64,000 nt of DNA from Bacteroidales bacterium. GTDB taxonomy: Bacteria > Bacteroidota > Bacteroidia > Bacteroidales > UBA932. The stretch lies in assembly GCA_017619675.1 (NCBI GenBank), contig JAFZRX010000003.1:1-64000 (forward strand), read 5' to 3'. Below the pieces are notes generated by a model. That model saw nothing but the letters and a program-made list of their open reading frames with translations, made no database searches and had not been told where the DNA came from. The translations under genes and the position numbers were made by a program. This document shows, piece after piece, positions 20,581 through 29,414 of the stretch (the first letter of the stretch is position 1; every line of letters begins with the position of its first letter).

Positions 20581-22929
20581 TTACTTCATTCGGTCTTTGG
20601 CGTCTGCTCCGGCACCGGTGCCCTTGTACTTGCTCTGGGTGGTGTTGAAGCGGTAGCGGACGGAGAGGGTCACGCGCTGTGAGTCCATCTTGACGCTCTG
20701 GTGGAGGCGGTAGTAGCCCAGGTCAGCGAATACTTTGCTGTATCCCAGTCCGGCGAGGTCAGAGCCGGCGAGGCGGATTACCAGGGAGCCGTCCTTCAGG
20801 AGGGTCTTCTGTATGGCTGCGGAGATGTCCACGTAATGGTTGGTGATCAGGAAATTGGTTAAGTATCCGGGGCTGTGGAATTCTCCGCCCAGTTCGAACT
20901 GCCAGCCGTTGCCGACACGGAAGGTATTGTTCAATTCGGCAATCCAGAGGGGTTTGTCGTTGAAGTTGAGGTCGCCTACTTTCAGCATGCTTTGCTGTAC
21001 GCCTACTGTGTAGTTCATGTTCCAGCAGCCAATGGTAGGAGATGCGTTTACGAAGGCGGATAACTGCCTGTGCGGAGTCTCAAGGTTGTGGGGCTTCAGG
21101 AGGATGACGCCTTGGTCGTTATAAAGGTCTGCCCAGGTTATTATGGGGTTGTCAGTGCGGTCATAGTTCAGCACGAAAGTCAGATAGTCCCAAAGCGTAG
21201 TAAGGTTGAGAGACTGTATCTTCTGGGGCTGCAGGGCGGCGTTGCCGCTCTGGAGGGTGTAGCGGTTGTCATACTGGATGGCGCTGGAAAGTTCGTCGAA
21301 ACTCGGGCGGGCGGTGCGGGCGCTGTAGCTGGCCATTACCTGGACGGAGCCGAAGGCATTGGCATAGGATACGGATGGGAATACATTGTCGTATTTGCGG
21401 GTGAAGCCGTCGTTCCCCAAAAGGTTGTCGTAGGCGTAGTTGACGTGTTCGTAGCGGAGGCCTGCGCTTATCTGGCCGATGTTCGGGAGGTAGAATCCAT
21501 AGTTGGCGAAGGCGGCGGCGTTGTCCTCATTGACGCGTACTGACGATGCGGGGATGGGGGCTCCGGAGATGCGGTAGTCATCGCTGAAGCGTGAGAAAGT
21601 CTCCTCCGTACCCAATTGGAGTTGACCCGTCCAGATGGGATAAGAGAGTACCAGTTTGGCTGCGTAGAGCTTGCTGTCTGTCTGGGTTTCTGTATTGACG
21701 GTGGCGTCTTCTATGGTGCTGTCCTCGTTGGAGTGCGCCAGCACATCGTTGCCCTTGCCGAAGTAGTCCAGGTTCAAGTCTATTCCCAGGTTGCCTACCT
21801 GTCCGTTGTAGTAAGCGTTGGTGCCCAGCGAGAAGGGTTTACGGTTGCCGATGGTCTCGTCAGTTACAGTTTTCAGGTAGTCTATAGGGGAGTTATCCAT
21901 GAAGAGGTCTCCTTCCAGGAGGACATTCTGGTCCAGGCAGGGGTTGCGGTACCAGTCTACCTTGAAACCAACGGAGTGGTTGTCGGCAATCTGCCAGTTG
22001 ACTCCTCCCGTCAGGGTGATGTCCTTGTATGTTACGTCGGCTATCAGGGACTGGTCCTGCTTGAAGGTGGTTGCGCCTATTGTTTCCTGGATCAGGTCGC
22101 TGCTCTGGCGGTTGCTTCTTCTGGCTGCGTTCACGCCGCCGAAGATGTCCACGCCACCCGTGCGGTAGTTGACATTGAAGGCGGCGCCGGGGTCGTTGTA
22201 GCTGGCTATCTGGAGCGACTGCTGGTCGGTGAAGGTGGCGTCGAAGCCGAAGCCCTCGCCCTGGCGCTTGACGGTGCGGATGCGTACCACGGAGCGCACG
22301 GTGGCGTCATACTGGGCTCCGGGGTTGTTGATTACCTCCACGCTCTGGATCTCGTGGCTGAGGAGGCGGTCAAGTTCGCCGGCGTCGGTGACCTTGCGGC
22401 CGTTTATATATATAAGGGGAGTGCCTTTGCCGATGACTTCGATGCCCTTTTCTCCCTTGATGATGCCCGGGACCTTTCCCAGGACGTCATTGGCGGTGCC
22501 CACGTTCTCCAGCACCGAACCGTGCACGGAGGTCTGCAGGCCCTCGCCCGTGAGCTTGGTCTTTGGCATCACCGCGGTGACCACGGCTTCGCCCAGAATC
22601 TCTGAATCTTCCTTCAGGATGATAGGGGGGAGGGTGGTGACCGCGCTCTCCATCTTGACAGCCTGCACGGCGTCCTTGTAGCCTACGAGGGCCACGGTGA
22701 GGGTGTACTCACCCACGGGGGCGGTGAGCTCGAACGCGCCGTCCGCATCGGCGGAGACGCCTGCGGCAATGGTTCCGTCTTCCTTGGTTATGTATGCGGT
22801 GGCAAATGCCGCAGGCTCGCCCGATGCATCCCTGGCGCTGCCACGAAGGATTACTGTATTCTGTCTTGCTGCGGAAAGTGAAGCGCAGAATGCGATGCTT
22901 CCGAGGATAGTGATGATAAGTTTTCTCAT
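20581..22929 (-). CDS. TonB-dependent receptor-like outer-membrane barrel protein with carboxypeptidase-like N-domain
   Basis: A 782-residue protein with a signal peptide (CASLSA). A CarboxypepD_reg-like domain follows (LRGSARDASGEPAAFATAYI), then a plug-like region (LGKVPGIIKGEKGIEVIGKG, IYINGRKV) and a long beta barrel. It belongs with the Bacteroidetes outer-membrane barrel/TonB-receptor-like proteins that are separate from SusC and lack a SusD partner. The substrate is unknown. It stands alone behind a canonical promoter (22974-23004), so it is probably regulated independently of its neighbours. Confidence 0.88.
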   Translation of the reverse strand: MRKLIITILGSIAFCASLSAARQNTVILRGSARDASGEPAAFATAYITKEDGTIAAGVSADADGAFELTAPVGEYTLTVALVGYKDAVQAVKMESAVTTLPPIILKEDSEILGEAVVTAVMPKTKLTGEGLQTSVHGSVLENVGTANDVLGKVPGIIKGEKGIEVIGKGTPLIYINGRKVTDAGELDRLLSHEIQSVEVINNPGAQYDATVRSVVRIRTVKRQGEGFGFDATFTDQQSLQIASYNDPGAAFNVNYRTGGVDIFGGVNAARRSNRQSSDLIQETIGATTFKQDQSLIADVTYKDITLTGGVNWQIADNHSVGFKVDWYRNPCLDQNVLLEGDLFMDNSPIDYLKTVTDETIGNRKPFSLGTNAYYNGQVGNLGIDLNLDYFGKGNDVLAHSNEDSTIEDATVNTETQTDSKLYAAKLVLSYPIWTGQLQLGTEETFSRFSDDYRISGAPIPASSVRVNEDNAAAFANYGFYLPNIGQISAGLRYEHVNYAYDNLLGNDGFTRKYDNVFPSVSYANAFGSVQVMASYSARTARPSFDELSSAIQYDNRYTLQSGNAALQPQKIQSLNLTTLWDYLTFVLNYDRTDNPIITWADLYNDQGVILLKPHNLETPHRQLSAFVNASPTIGCWNMNYTVGVQQSMLKVGDLNFNDKPLWIAELNNTFRVGNGWQFELGGEFHSPGYLTNFLITNHYVDISAAIQKTLLKDGSLVIRLAGSDLAGLGYSKVFADLGYYRLHQSVKMDSQRVTLSVRYRFNTTQSKYKGTGAGADAKDRMK

Positions 22930-22973
22930 AATATATTTATGGTATCCGTCTGTATTAGTTTATTAGTACACTG

Positions 22974-23004
22974 CAAAGGTATAACAATATTTTTACTCTG
23001 CAAA
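22974..23004 (-). promoter_or_regulatory. Canonical Bacteroidetes promoter for the outer-membrane barrel gene
   Basis: Read on the minus strand: TTTG (23001-23004), 19 nt, then TACCTTTG (22974-22981). This matches the TTTG / TAnnTTTG consensus of Bacteroidetes primary-sigma promoters. The start codon lies about 44 nt further on. Confidence 0.78.
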
Positions 23005-23039
23005 TTTTTTTTCACTTTTTTTACAGACGCCATAAATAG

Positions 23040-23077
23040 ACGGACCCGCCGCCCCAAAAGTTGGAACGACGGGTTCA
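23040..23077 (-). terminator. Possible weak terminator hairpin after the LolA-like gene
   Basis: On the minus strand GAACCCGTCG can pair with CGGCGGGTC across a long loop, with two mismatches, 25 nt after the stop of the 23102-23725 gene. No strong T-run follows immediately, so this is tentative. Confidence 0.3.
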
Positions 23078-23101
23078 TATAGGTAGGGACAGAAAAAAGA
23101 T

Positions 23102-23725
23102 TTATCTTTTATCTATTATACGGGCCTCGGGATATTTGGAAGGATCGAATGTGACCTGGTCCTCTGTCACGCCGAACTTGAAATCACGCATGGTGACGTT
23201 TACCAGTGAAACGGTTGCTGAAAGGCTTATTGGCAGATAAGTTTCTTTGGCCACCACAAGGTCCATTGTGTTGGGGTCGTCCTTGTCCTTGTTGGTCTTG
23301 AGTTTCTTGCAGGTGATGTACCAGGCGTCAGCGGTCTGTTTCTTGATGGACACGCTGTAACCTTCAGTTATTCCCGTAAGCATCTTGGCATTGTCTTCCG
23401 CTTCACTGGAAGTGCTGTTCCTGTTCTCAATCTCTATTTCTTTCTTGTCTACATCATAAGTCCAGGAAGTAGTTTCGTCCATCCATGTGATGAGACGCTT
23501 CCCTGCCGTATTGGCTTCCATGCGGATCTTCTGCCCTAAGGTATAGGCAGTGGTGGAGAAGGTGCCAATGATGGGTATCTTCATGTCCATGGTCATTACC
23601 AGACCTTCGCTTTCATCATGCTGGCCCATTACTTCGTCCATGCGGGCGACAATCTCATCGGCAGTCTGTCCAAATGCTGCGGTTGCCATCAGGCATCCCA
23701 GAATCAGTGTGAAAATCTTTTTCAT
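23102..23725 (-). CDS. LolA-like periplasmic lipoprotein-carrier family protein
   Basis: A 207-residue protein with a signal peptide (TAAFGQ). The start (TADEIVARMDEVMGQHDE) and the predicted open beta-barrel half-fold resemble LolA-like outer-membrane lipoprotein-sorting proteins common in Bacteroidetes. These shuttle lipids or lipoproteins through the periplasm. It ends YPEARIIDKR. True LolA function is not certain because many paralogues of this fold exist. It is separated from the small gene upstream by 21 nt and may share its transcript. Confidence 0.65.
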   Translation of the reverse strand: MKKIFTLILGCLMATAAFGQTADEIVARMDEVMGQHDESEGLVMTMDMKIPIIGTFSTTAYTLGQKIRMEANTAGKRLITWMDETTSWTYDVDKKEIEIENRNSTSSEAEDNAKMLTGITEGYSVSIKKQTADAWYITCKKLKTNKDKDDPNTMDLVVAKETYLPISLSATVSLVNVTMRDFKFGVTEDQVTFDPSKYPEARIIDKR

Positions 23726-23746
23726 ATCGTGTGTTTTTGTTCTTTA

Positions 23747-23983
23747 TTACAAATATTCCTCCACTTCGCCTTTTGGGTTAAGGCGCATCGCCCGGATGGG
23801 GAAACTCTGGGAGTACCCCTTCTTGCCGTCAAAGACGATGGCGTTCATGTCGGGTTTGTCGCGCTTGTTGTTCGAGCAGTTCACGAATCCCCCCGCCAGG
23901 CGGACGGCCTCGCGGATGTTGTCATGAATGGCGTCCCCCGCCTGGCGGTAGGTATCCGCCAACTCCATCAACTTGTTATTCAT
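23747..23983 (-). CDS. Small conserved-looking hypothetical protein (78 aa)
   Basis: Starts at the ATG at 23981-23983 (MNNKLMELADTYRQAGDAI) and ends GEVEEYL. It is a soluble, charged protein with no signal peptide, helical at the N terminus and beta-rich towards the end. Base composition and codon use match neighbouring genes, and the upstream stretch holds a TATCTTTG box (23992-23999 on the minus strand). I do not recognise the family. The 21-nt gap to the LolA-like gene suggests co-transcription. Confidence 0.6.
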   Translation of the reverse strand: MNNKLMELADTYRQAGDAIHDNIREAVRLAGGFVNCSNNKRDKPDMNAIVFDGKKGYSQSFPIRAMRLNPKGEVEEYL

Positions 23984-24111
23984 ATCGTCCGCAAAGATAG
24001 TAAAAACCACACATTTCCCATTTCGCTCAAAAACACGTTTAATCGTATAAAGATTCAGTTAATTACAAAAACACATGTAGATATTATCCAATTAATAACC
24101 CATTTTAGGAG

Positions 24112-24123
24112 CCTAAACTTAAA
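24112..24123 (+). repeat. 12-nt leader motif shared by both RAYT genes (copy 1)
   Basis: CCTAAACTTAAA lies 5 nt before the ATG of the first RAYT gene. The identical 12-mer lies 3 nt before the start of its paralogue (47856-47867). It may be a conserved translation or autoregulation signal, or residual homology from a duplicated element. Confidence 0.6.
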
Positions 24124-24128
24124 CAACC

Positions 24129-24992
24129 ATGAAATTCTATCTATTAACAACGGACCATTTAAACAGCGCCATCTGGTTCAGGGATGAAGAAGACTTCAAG
24201 GCGGCGATGAATGCGATACCTGTCCTTGCCGCCCTTGCGGGAGTCAACGTCCTGGCTTTCATTTTAATGTCAAACCACGTTCACTTTGTCCTTGAGGGCA
24301 GTTATGATCAAGTCCTCAAGTTCATAACCTCTTTTAAAAAGCACCATTCCTACTATTTGAATTGTAAGTATGATATAAAGGAGGCTTTGAGGGATAACCA
24401 AGTAGATGTACAAGAATTGAGTTTAAAAGGAGAAAGCCTTGAAAGAGCTATCGCTTATGTGCAGATGAATTGCGTGGCGGCGGGTATTTGCATCAGCGCT
24501 TCCGATTATCCTTGGGGCACTGGGAACGCTTTCTTTATAGTAGCCCGCTCAAAAGGCGTTCCCCTGGAAGAAATGTCCATACGCGTCCGTTACCGTCTAT
24601 TACACACCAAGAAAAGTATCCCAAAGGGACTGCTCTTGGGAGAAGACTCTTATATATTACCGGAATCCTATGTCAAGACACAGTTTGTAGAAACGCTTTT
24701 TAGGAATCCAAACCGAATGTCATATTTCCTTAGGAACTCTTCCAAAGCTAAAAGGCGTCTGGAGGCAGGAGATACAGAGATACCCTCTTTCAAAGACCAT
24801 ATTATTTTGCCGTTCGTGAAAGAAATGTGCTCCACCCTTTTCAATAAAGGAGCAGTAAAGGATTTAAATACTTTAGAACGGGCTGAGTTGTTAAGACAAC
24901 TGCGCTATAGATTTTCAGCGAATATCAATCAGTTGATGCGGGTTACGGGTTTACCGTATGAAGAAGTGGTAAGGCTTCTCGAAAGACTATAG
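24129..24992 (+). CDS. RAYT-type (REP-associated, IS200-like Y1) transposase, copy 1
   Basis: A 287-residue HUH endonuclease of the TnpA-REP family. H50 and H52 are in MSNHVHF. The probable catalytic Tyr is Y110 in AIAYVQMN, followed by the family's DYPWGTGN segment, and a helical C-terminal extension of about 130 residues ends the protein. RAYTs are single-copy domesticated relatives of IS200/IS605 transposases; they cut and rejoin single-stranded palindromic REP sequences. No IS ends flank this gene. An imperfect hairpin starts 2 nt after its stop (24994-25030). The paralogue at 47871 has the same length with no gaps in alignment, and more than half of the residues match by eye. Confidence 0.88.
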   Translation: MKFYLLTTDHLNSAIWFRDEEDFKAAMNAIPVLAALAGVNVLAFILMSNHVHFVLEGSYDQVLKFITSFKKHHSYYLNCKYDIKEALRDNQVDVQELSLKGESLERAIAYVQMNCVAAGICISASDYPWGTGNAFFIVARSKGVPLEEMSIRVRYRLLHTKKSIPKGLLLGEDSYILPESYVKTQFVETLFRNPNRMSYFLRNSSKAKRRLEAGDTEIPSFKDHIILPFVKEMCSTLFNKGAVKDLNTLERAELLRQLRYRFSANINQLMRVTGLPYEEVVRLLERL

Positions 24993-24993
24993 C

Positions 24994-25030
24994 GTGCCCG
25001 GCGTCCCTGAATGACGGACGACAGGCGCAC
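24994..25030. repeat. Imperfect hairpin directly after RAYT copy 1
   Basis: GTGC...CGTCC can pair with GGACG...GCAC around a CTGAATGAC loop, with internal bulges. It begins 2 nt after the RAYT stop. Its position recalls REP-type sites next to RAYT genes, but the pairing is imperfect and its sequence does not match the palindromes beside the second RAYT. Confidence 0.4.
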
Positions 25031-25035
25031 CCTTG

Positions 25036-25070
25036 GGAAAAAGGACTAACCGTTGTAGCGGTTAGTCCTT
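25036..25070 (-). terminator. Intrinsic terminator of the M28/S9 peptidase operon, overlapping the stop codon
   Basis: A perfect 12-bp stem (25041-25052 and 25059-25070, 6-nt loop) is followed on the minus strand by TTTTT. The last codons and TAA of the M28 gene lie inside the proximal arm. On the plus strand it lies 49 nt after the RAYT stop, with no T-run in that direction. Confidence 0.8.
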
Positions 25071-26528
25071 GTAGAGGTCGGAGCGGGAGAGGAGGTGGGG
25101 GAGGTTGGCGATGCCGTAGGCGGTGACGGCCTGGACTACGGCGGAGTGCTCAAGGTATTCCGGGATGAGCTTGTCGTAGAGGTCGTCCTCGGTGTGCCAG
25201 ATGTCGCGGTAGTTGAAGTCGTACCCGAAGATGTCCTGCTCGCGGAAGGAGATGGCGGGGATGCCGTTCATGGCGAAGTAGGCGTGGTCCGAGCCGCCGG
25301 CGCTGGTAGGACGCGCCTGGGGTTCGCCTTCGCGCTTAATCACGCTGAACGGGATGTCCGGGTTGTAATTCTCCAGGGGCTTGCAGGCCTTTACGAAGTC
25401 ATCGTACATAGAAGGGGGAACGGTGACTGAAACGGCCGCAAGGGGACCTCCGTCGCGGTTGAAATAGTTGGATATCTTGTTCCAGGGGACGGTCTTCTGC
25501 TCCACGAAATACTTGGATCCCAACAGGCCGTATTCCTCCCCGGTCCATATGCAGAACATGATGGAGCGCTCCGGCTTGGCGCCGGCTGCGGCCAGGAGGC
25601 GGGCGGCTTCCATAGTGACGCAGACGCCCTGGCCGTCGTCGGTGGAGCCGGTGGCTATGTCATAGGCGTCAAGGTGACTGCCCATCATCACATATTCGTC
25701 AGGATGCTTGGTTCCGCGAATCACGGCCAGGATGTTATGATATTTCATTGGTCCCGGGAAGAAGTGGTTGCGGATATCGAATTCCAGAAGCACTTCCTGG
25801 CGGTCGACGACCTTCTGCTTCAAAGTCTCGAACTGATGCTCGTCCAGGAGGATGTCACAGGCGGTGGGCAGGTTGTCCATGGTCAGGTCAAAGCAGGTGG
25901 CTCGGTTGTAGAGTACCTGCATGGGGAGTTTGGAGGGGCGGATGAAACCCAGAACGCCGGCCTCCACCATCTGGCGGTACATGGGCACCACGGCGTCCTC
26001 GCCCGCGGCGAGCTGCGCCGCGCGGGTTGAATCCGCCTTGGCGCTGGCGTCAATGGCCAGGCCGCTGGTGGCGCCGGTCTCCAGTAGCACCCAGGCTCCC
26101 TTGAGAGCACCTTTCACCCTGTCGAACTCCTGCTGGTTCTTGGGCTCCAGGATGGCGCGGCCTTTCTGGGGCCCGCGGGTTCCGGCCGTGTAAGCCGGAG
26201 TCCCGAAGTGGAGGGTGAAGCCGTCCTCCGCCATATAGCGGCCGGACCATGGACCGCGGTCGAAGCCCACGTTGATGGTCACGGCCTCCTGGAGGGTGAC
26301 CTCCAGACCCCAGGAGCGGAACTGATCCGCCACCCAGTCCTCAGCGTGGTGAAGCATATGCGTTCCTACAAGGCGCCCGCCAATGTTGCGGGCGATGTAG
26401 TCCGCATGCTGCATGGTGCGGTTGTCCGTCTTTCCGAGTTCCAGGACGGTGCGGGTCACTTTATCCTGCGCTCCTGCAGCCAGGGCCAGGGACAATATTG
26501 CAATTAAGGTGAAAAGAGTCTTTTTCAT
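25062..26528 (-). CDS. Exported M28-family zinc peptidase
   Basis: A 488-residue protein with a signal peptide (LALAAGAQ). The M28 metal-binding pattern is visible: GSHLDAYD, GSTDDGQGV, WTGEEYGLLGS (catalytic Glu plus metal ligand) and a late GSDHAYFAMNGIP His. A PA-like insert occupies about residues 120-240. Such enzymes are di-zinc aminopeptidases or carboxypeptidases that trim peptides in the periplasm or outside the cell. It follows the S9 peptidase gene by 3 nt on the same strand, so the two form a peptide-degrading pair. The terminator stem contains its stop codon. Confidence 0.9.
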   Translation of the reverse strand: MKKTLFTLIAILSLALAAGAQDKVTRTVLELGKTDNRTMQHADYIARNIGGRLVGTHMLHHAEDWVADQFRSWGLEVTLQEAVTINVGFDRGPWSGRYMAEDGFTLHFGTPAYTAGTRGPQKGRAILEPKNQQEFDRVKGALKGAWVLLETGATSGLAIDASAKADSTRAAQLAAGEDAVVPMYRQMVEAGVLGFIRPSKLPMQVLYNRATCFDLTMDNLPTACDILLDEHQFETLKQKVVDRQEVLLEFDIRNHFFPGPMKYHNILAVIRGTKHPDEYVMMGSHLDAYDIATGSTDDGQGVCVTMEAARLLAAAGAKPERSIMFCIWTGEEYGLLGSKYFVEQKTVPWNKISNYFNRDGGPLAAVSVTVPPSMYDDFVKACKPLENYNPDIPFSVIKREGEPQARPTSAGGSDHAYFAMNGIPAISFREQDIFGYDFNYRDIWHTEDDLYDKLIPEYLEHSAVVQAVTAYGIANLPHLLSRSDLYKD

Positions 26529-26531
26529 ATT

Positions 26532-29342
26532 CTATTCTGCGTATTCAGTTGCGAAATAATTACCCTTGCGTGCGTACGGGATGCCGCTTTCCATCCATAC
26601 GGGCAATGGAGCGCCCTGCAGATAGTAGTCGAAGAACTGCTGCAGACGGATGGAGAGGTCCTTGCTGTTGCGCCTCTCGGAAAGGTTGTGCTGCTCGTTG
26701 TTGTACTCCAGCAGCCATGCCGGCTTGCCAAGGCGCCTCAGGCTCATGAAGAACTCTATTCCCTGATACCATGGAACGGCGCCGTCAGCATCGTTGTGCA
26801 TGATGAGGACAGGGGTGTTCACGAACGGGGCGTGGAATACGGGGGAGTTCTCCAGATAGAGATCAACCCCTTCCCACAGCGTGGTGCCCACGCGGCTCTG
26901 CCCGTGTTCATACTGGCCGATGCGGCTCATTCCGGATTCCCAGCGTATTCCGCCGTACGCGCTGGTCATGTTGCCAACAGGGGCGCCCGCGCCCGCTGCG
27001 GCGAACATGTTTGTGCGCGTAACCAGGTACGCTGTCTGGTATCCGCCCCAGCTCTGGCCCTGGATGGCCATCTTGCTCTTGTCTATGAAACTGAACTGGC
27101 GGCACATTGACTCCGCGCCTGAACATACGCAGTTGAAGGCGCTTTCGCCCGGGTGGCCGTCTACATACACGATGTCCGGAATGAATACTACATAGCCGCG
27201 GCTTACAAAGAAGGAAATGTTGACCGTTGAACGGCTGGGGGCCGGCTGGCGGTAGTTGAACAGTGTTTCGGAGTTCTTCTCGTAGAAGTATATCATCATA
27301 GGATACTTGCGTCCCGGCTCCATGTTGTCAGGCGTGAATAGCAGGCCGTCCAGCGGGGTGCCGTCGTAGGCGTTCCAGTGCACCAGCTGGGCCTCGCCCC
27401 AGCGGTACTGGGCCTGCTGTGGATTGATGGCCGTAAGCTTGGTGTCCGTCTTGAAGTTGTCCTTGGTTATGTACAGATCCATGGGGTTGCGGAAATCGCC
27501 CTTAAGGTATGCGATCACGTCAGCGTTATCCGCCTTGGTTACGCTGGAGAAGGATTTCTCCGCCAGGAAGCCCTGGGGTTCGCCTCCCTTGACAATGTCA
27601 ACCGTGGCATATCCATTCTGCTTGGTCTGGGTGTCGAAAGAGGAAAGGCGGATGTTTCCTTTGGTAGGCTGGGTCTTTATGAACTGGTACAGGTAAGGGT
27701 TGGAACGGCCGTCAAGGTTCACCACGCGGTACTGAACCTTGTCCCGGCGGCCTGCGCCGCGGGTAAGGTTCACCGCCTGTGAACCGTCAGGGGAGAACTT
27801 CCACACATCGTACTTGTCAGTGAGGAGCAGGGCCTCGTCCGTGCCCACCCAGGAAGGGGTGCCTATTGGAGTGTAGCCTGTGGTGGGGTGGTCATCGTCC
27901 TCGTCCCAGAAGATGATACCGATGTTTCCGGTGAGGTTCACCAGCGCTCCGCTGGCCAGGTTGAGGCAGTACCAGTTGCCGTCCTCCGGGTTGAAGTGGG
28001 CCAGATATTTCCCGTATGGCGACGGAATTCCGTAGCCTTCCGATTCCTTGCTGAGGAGTTTGCGGCTGCCGTCGCGCAGGTCTACCAGCGAGACATCCGC
28101 GCGGCTGTCCGACGCCCACATGTTGTCTATCGTATATTTGTCAGTGTCCATTGAAAGGGCGTAGTCCGCGTCGGCTCCGTTGAAGAACGAAATCCTGTCC
28201 GAAGGGTTGGCGGAAACCACTACCAGTTTGCCCGGCTGATCCAGGTTCACAACGGCCGTGCGTGTGCGCGGGCGGGCCAGTTTGTCCATTGGCGGCACGC
28301 TGTTCTGGTCCCATACCCAGATGTCCAGCTGGGCGGCCTCGAACTCATATACGGTGGTGTCCTTTGGAGGGAAATACTCCGAAAGGTTGAGTACCAGGCG
28401 GCCGGCGCCGTTGGAGAAAGCCGGGCGCGCGGGTGCGCTCACAACCCAGCCCTCCGGGAGGTCAGGGCTGTTCGCGGACAGCACCTGGGAGGTCTGCCAC
28501 TGCGTTACGGCAGGCGCGCGTCGCGTAGCTTTGACAAGCACCTGCTCCTGCGCCAGGTAAACCGCATGGCGCGGGGTGCCGTCGTTCTTCTCTTCCTGGT
28601 CAGTGGCGGTGAAGACCACCTTGTCGCCGCCGTCATTGAAGCGCACGTTTGCATAGGATTTCTTATCGGCGTCAAGGGTGTCGATCTTCCCGGAGGGGAA
28701 GTCATACAGGATTACGGCGCTGCGGGAGAGCGAGTCCGCGTCTTCCTTATCGGCCGCCACAATCAGGCGTCTGCCTGATTTGTCCGCCTCAAAGGCAGAG
28801 ACGTTCATTATGGAATCAACCGCTCCCGTAGCGGTGTCAATTACCAGGAGTTTCCTTGACTTGCGTCCCTTCACGTCCTGAGCCGCAAAGATGTACGGCG
28901 CTGCGTCAAGCCCCATTGCGGTGCTTCCAGACGTGCCTATCATCTCCCATTTAAGGGTGCGCAGGTCCAGTTTTGCCAGGCTGTCCTTGGGCTGGTCATC
29001 ACGGCCTTTCTTGTCTATCTTGGCCTGGCGGGTGGAGTCGAAGGGAGCCTTCACCGTGAATACGGCCCAGCTGGCGTCCCCGGTCCATTTAAGGCCCGTA
29101 CCGCGTTCCACGGCCAGTTCCGCACCGGATTTGAGGTTCTTTATATAAAGGGTTCCGTCGCCTTCCTGGGGCACTATCTCGTAACTGACCATACCGCCGT
29201 CAGGCGTAATTTTGACGGCGCTGACGGACTGCCATCTGTCATATACGCTATGGTCCAGGGGCTTGTTCTGTGCCTTCAGGGAAGTGGTTGCACAGCAAAG
29301 GGAGAAGGCTGCGCAGAGGTAAAATAATGCACGTCTTTTCAT
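26532..29342 (-). CDS. Exported S9-family (prolyl oligopeptidase-like) serine peptidase
   Basis: A 936-residue protein with a signal peptide (CATTSLKAQ). An N-terminal beta-propeller of about 600 residues precedes an alpha/beta-hydrolase domain. The triad is visible as Ser in IQGQSWGGYQ, Asp in IMHNDADGAVPW and His in NEQHNLSE. S9 enzymes of this type release dipeptides or small peptides. It is the first gene of a two-gene operon with the M28 peptidase. The upstream region is shared with the divergent VOC gene (72 nt), so expression of the two directions may be connected. Confidence 0.92.
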   Translation of the reverse strand: MKRRALFYLCAAFSLCCATTSLKAQNKPLDHSVYDRWQSVSAVKITPDGGMVSYEIVPQEGDGTLYIKNLKSGAELAVERGTGLKWTGDASWAVFTVKAPFDSTRQAKIDKKGRDDQPKDSLAKLDLRTLKWEMIGTSGSTAMGLDAAPYIFAAQDVKGRKSRKLLVIDTATGAVDSIMNVSAFEADKSGRRLIVAADKEDADSLSRSAVILYDFPSGKIDTLDADKKSYANVRFNDGGDKVVFTATDQEEKNDGTPRHAVYLAQEQVLVKATRRAPAVTQWQTSQVLSANSPDLPEGWVVSAPARPAFSNGAGRLVLNLSEYFPPKDTTVYEFEAAQLDIWVWDQNSVPPMDKLARPRTRTAVVNLDQPGKLVVVSANPSDRISFFNGADADYALSMDTDKYTIDNMWASDSRADVSLVDLRDGSRKLLSKESEGYGIPSPYGKYLAHFNPEDGNWYCLNLASGALVNLTGNIGIIFWDEDDDHPTTGYTPIGTPSWVGTDEALLLTDKYDVWKFSPDGSQAVNLTRGAGRRDKVQYRVVNLDGRSNPYLYQFIKTQPTKGNIRLSSFDTQTKQNGYATVDIVKGGEPQGFLAEKSFSSVTKADNADVIAYLKGDFRNPMDLYITKDNFKTDTKLTAINPQQAQYRWGEAQLVHWNAYDGTPLDGLLFTPDNMEPGRKYPMMIYFYEKNSETLFNYRQPAPSRSTVNISFFVSRGYVVFIPDIVYVDGHPGESAFNCVCSGAESMCRQFSFIDKSKMAIQGQSWGGYQTAYLVTRTNMFAAAGAGAPVGNMTSAYGGIRWESGMSRIGQYEHGQSRVGTTLWEGVDLYLENSPVFHAPFVNTPVLIMHNDADGAVPWYQGIEFFMSLRRLGKPAWLLEYNNEQHNLSERRNSKDLSIRLQQFFDYYLQGAPLPVWMESGIPYARKGNYFATEYAE

Positions 29343-29357
29343 AAACTATCCAGTTAA

Positions 29358-29392
29358 TTTGTCGCAAGATACAAAAATCATTGCTATCTTTG
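29358..29392 (+). promoter_or_regulatory. Probable promoter of the seven-gene VOC/CFAT operon
   Basis: TATCTTTG at 29385-29392 is a good -7 element. TTTG at 29358-29361 is a possible -33 at 23-nt spacing (longer than the common 19-21). The operon's first ATG is 22 nt downstream. An inverted repeat GCTATC-TTT-GATAGC (29383-29397) overlaps the -7 box and could be an operator. Confidence 0.55.
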
Positions 29393-29414
29393 ATAGCTTT
29401 ATATACCATATTCT

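Noticed and set aside
20875-22966. Long open frames on the plus strand opposite the outer-membrane barrel gene (up to 329 codons)
   Set aside because: They are antisense shadows of a clear protein with signal peptide and receptor domains. Their translations are low-complexity and match no fold.
23992-23999. TATCTTTG box as a firm promoter for the 78-aa protein
   Set aside because: The box is only 8 nt before the ATG and has no -33 partner at a usable distance, so it is mentioned in the gene entry but not listed as a promoter.
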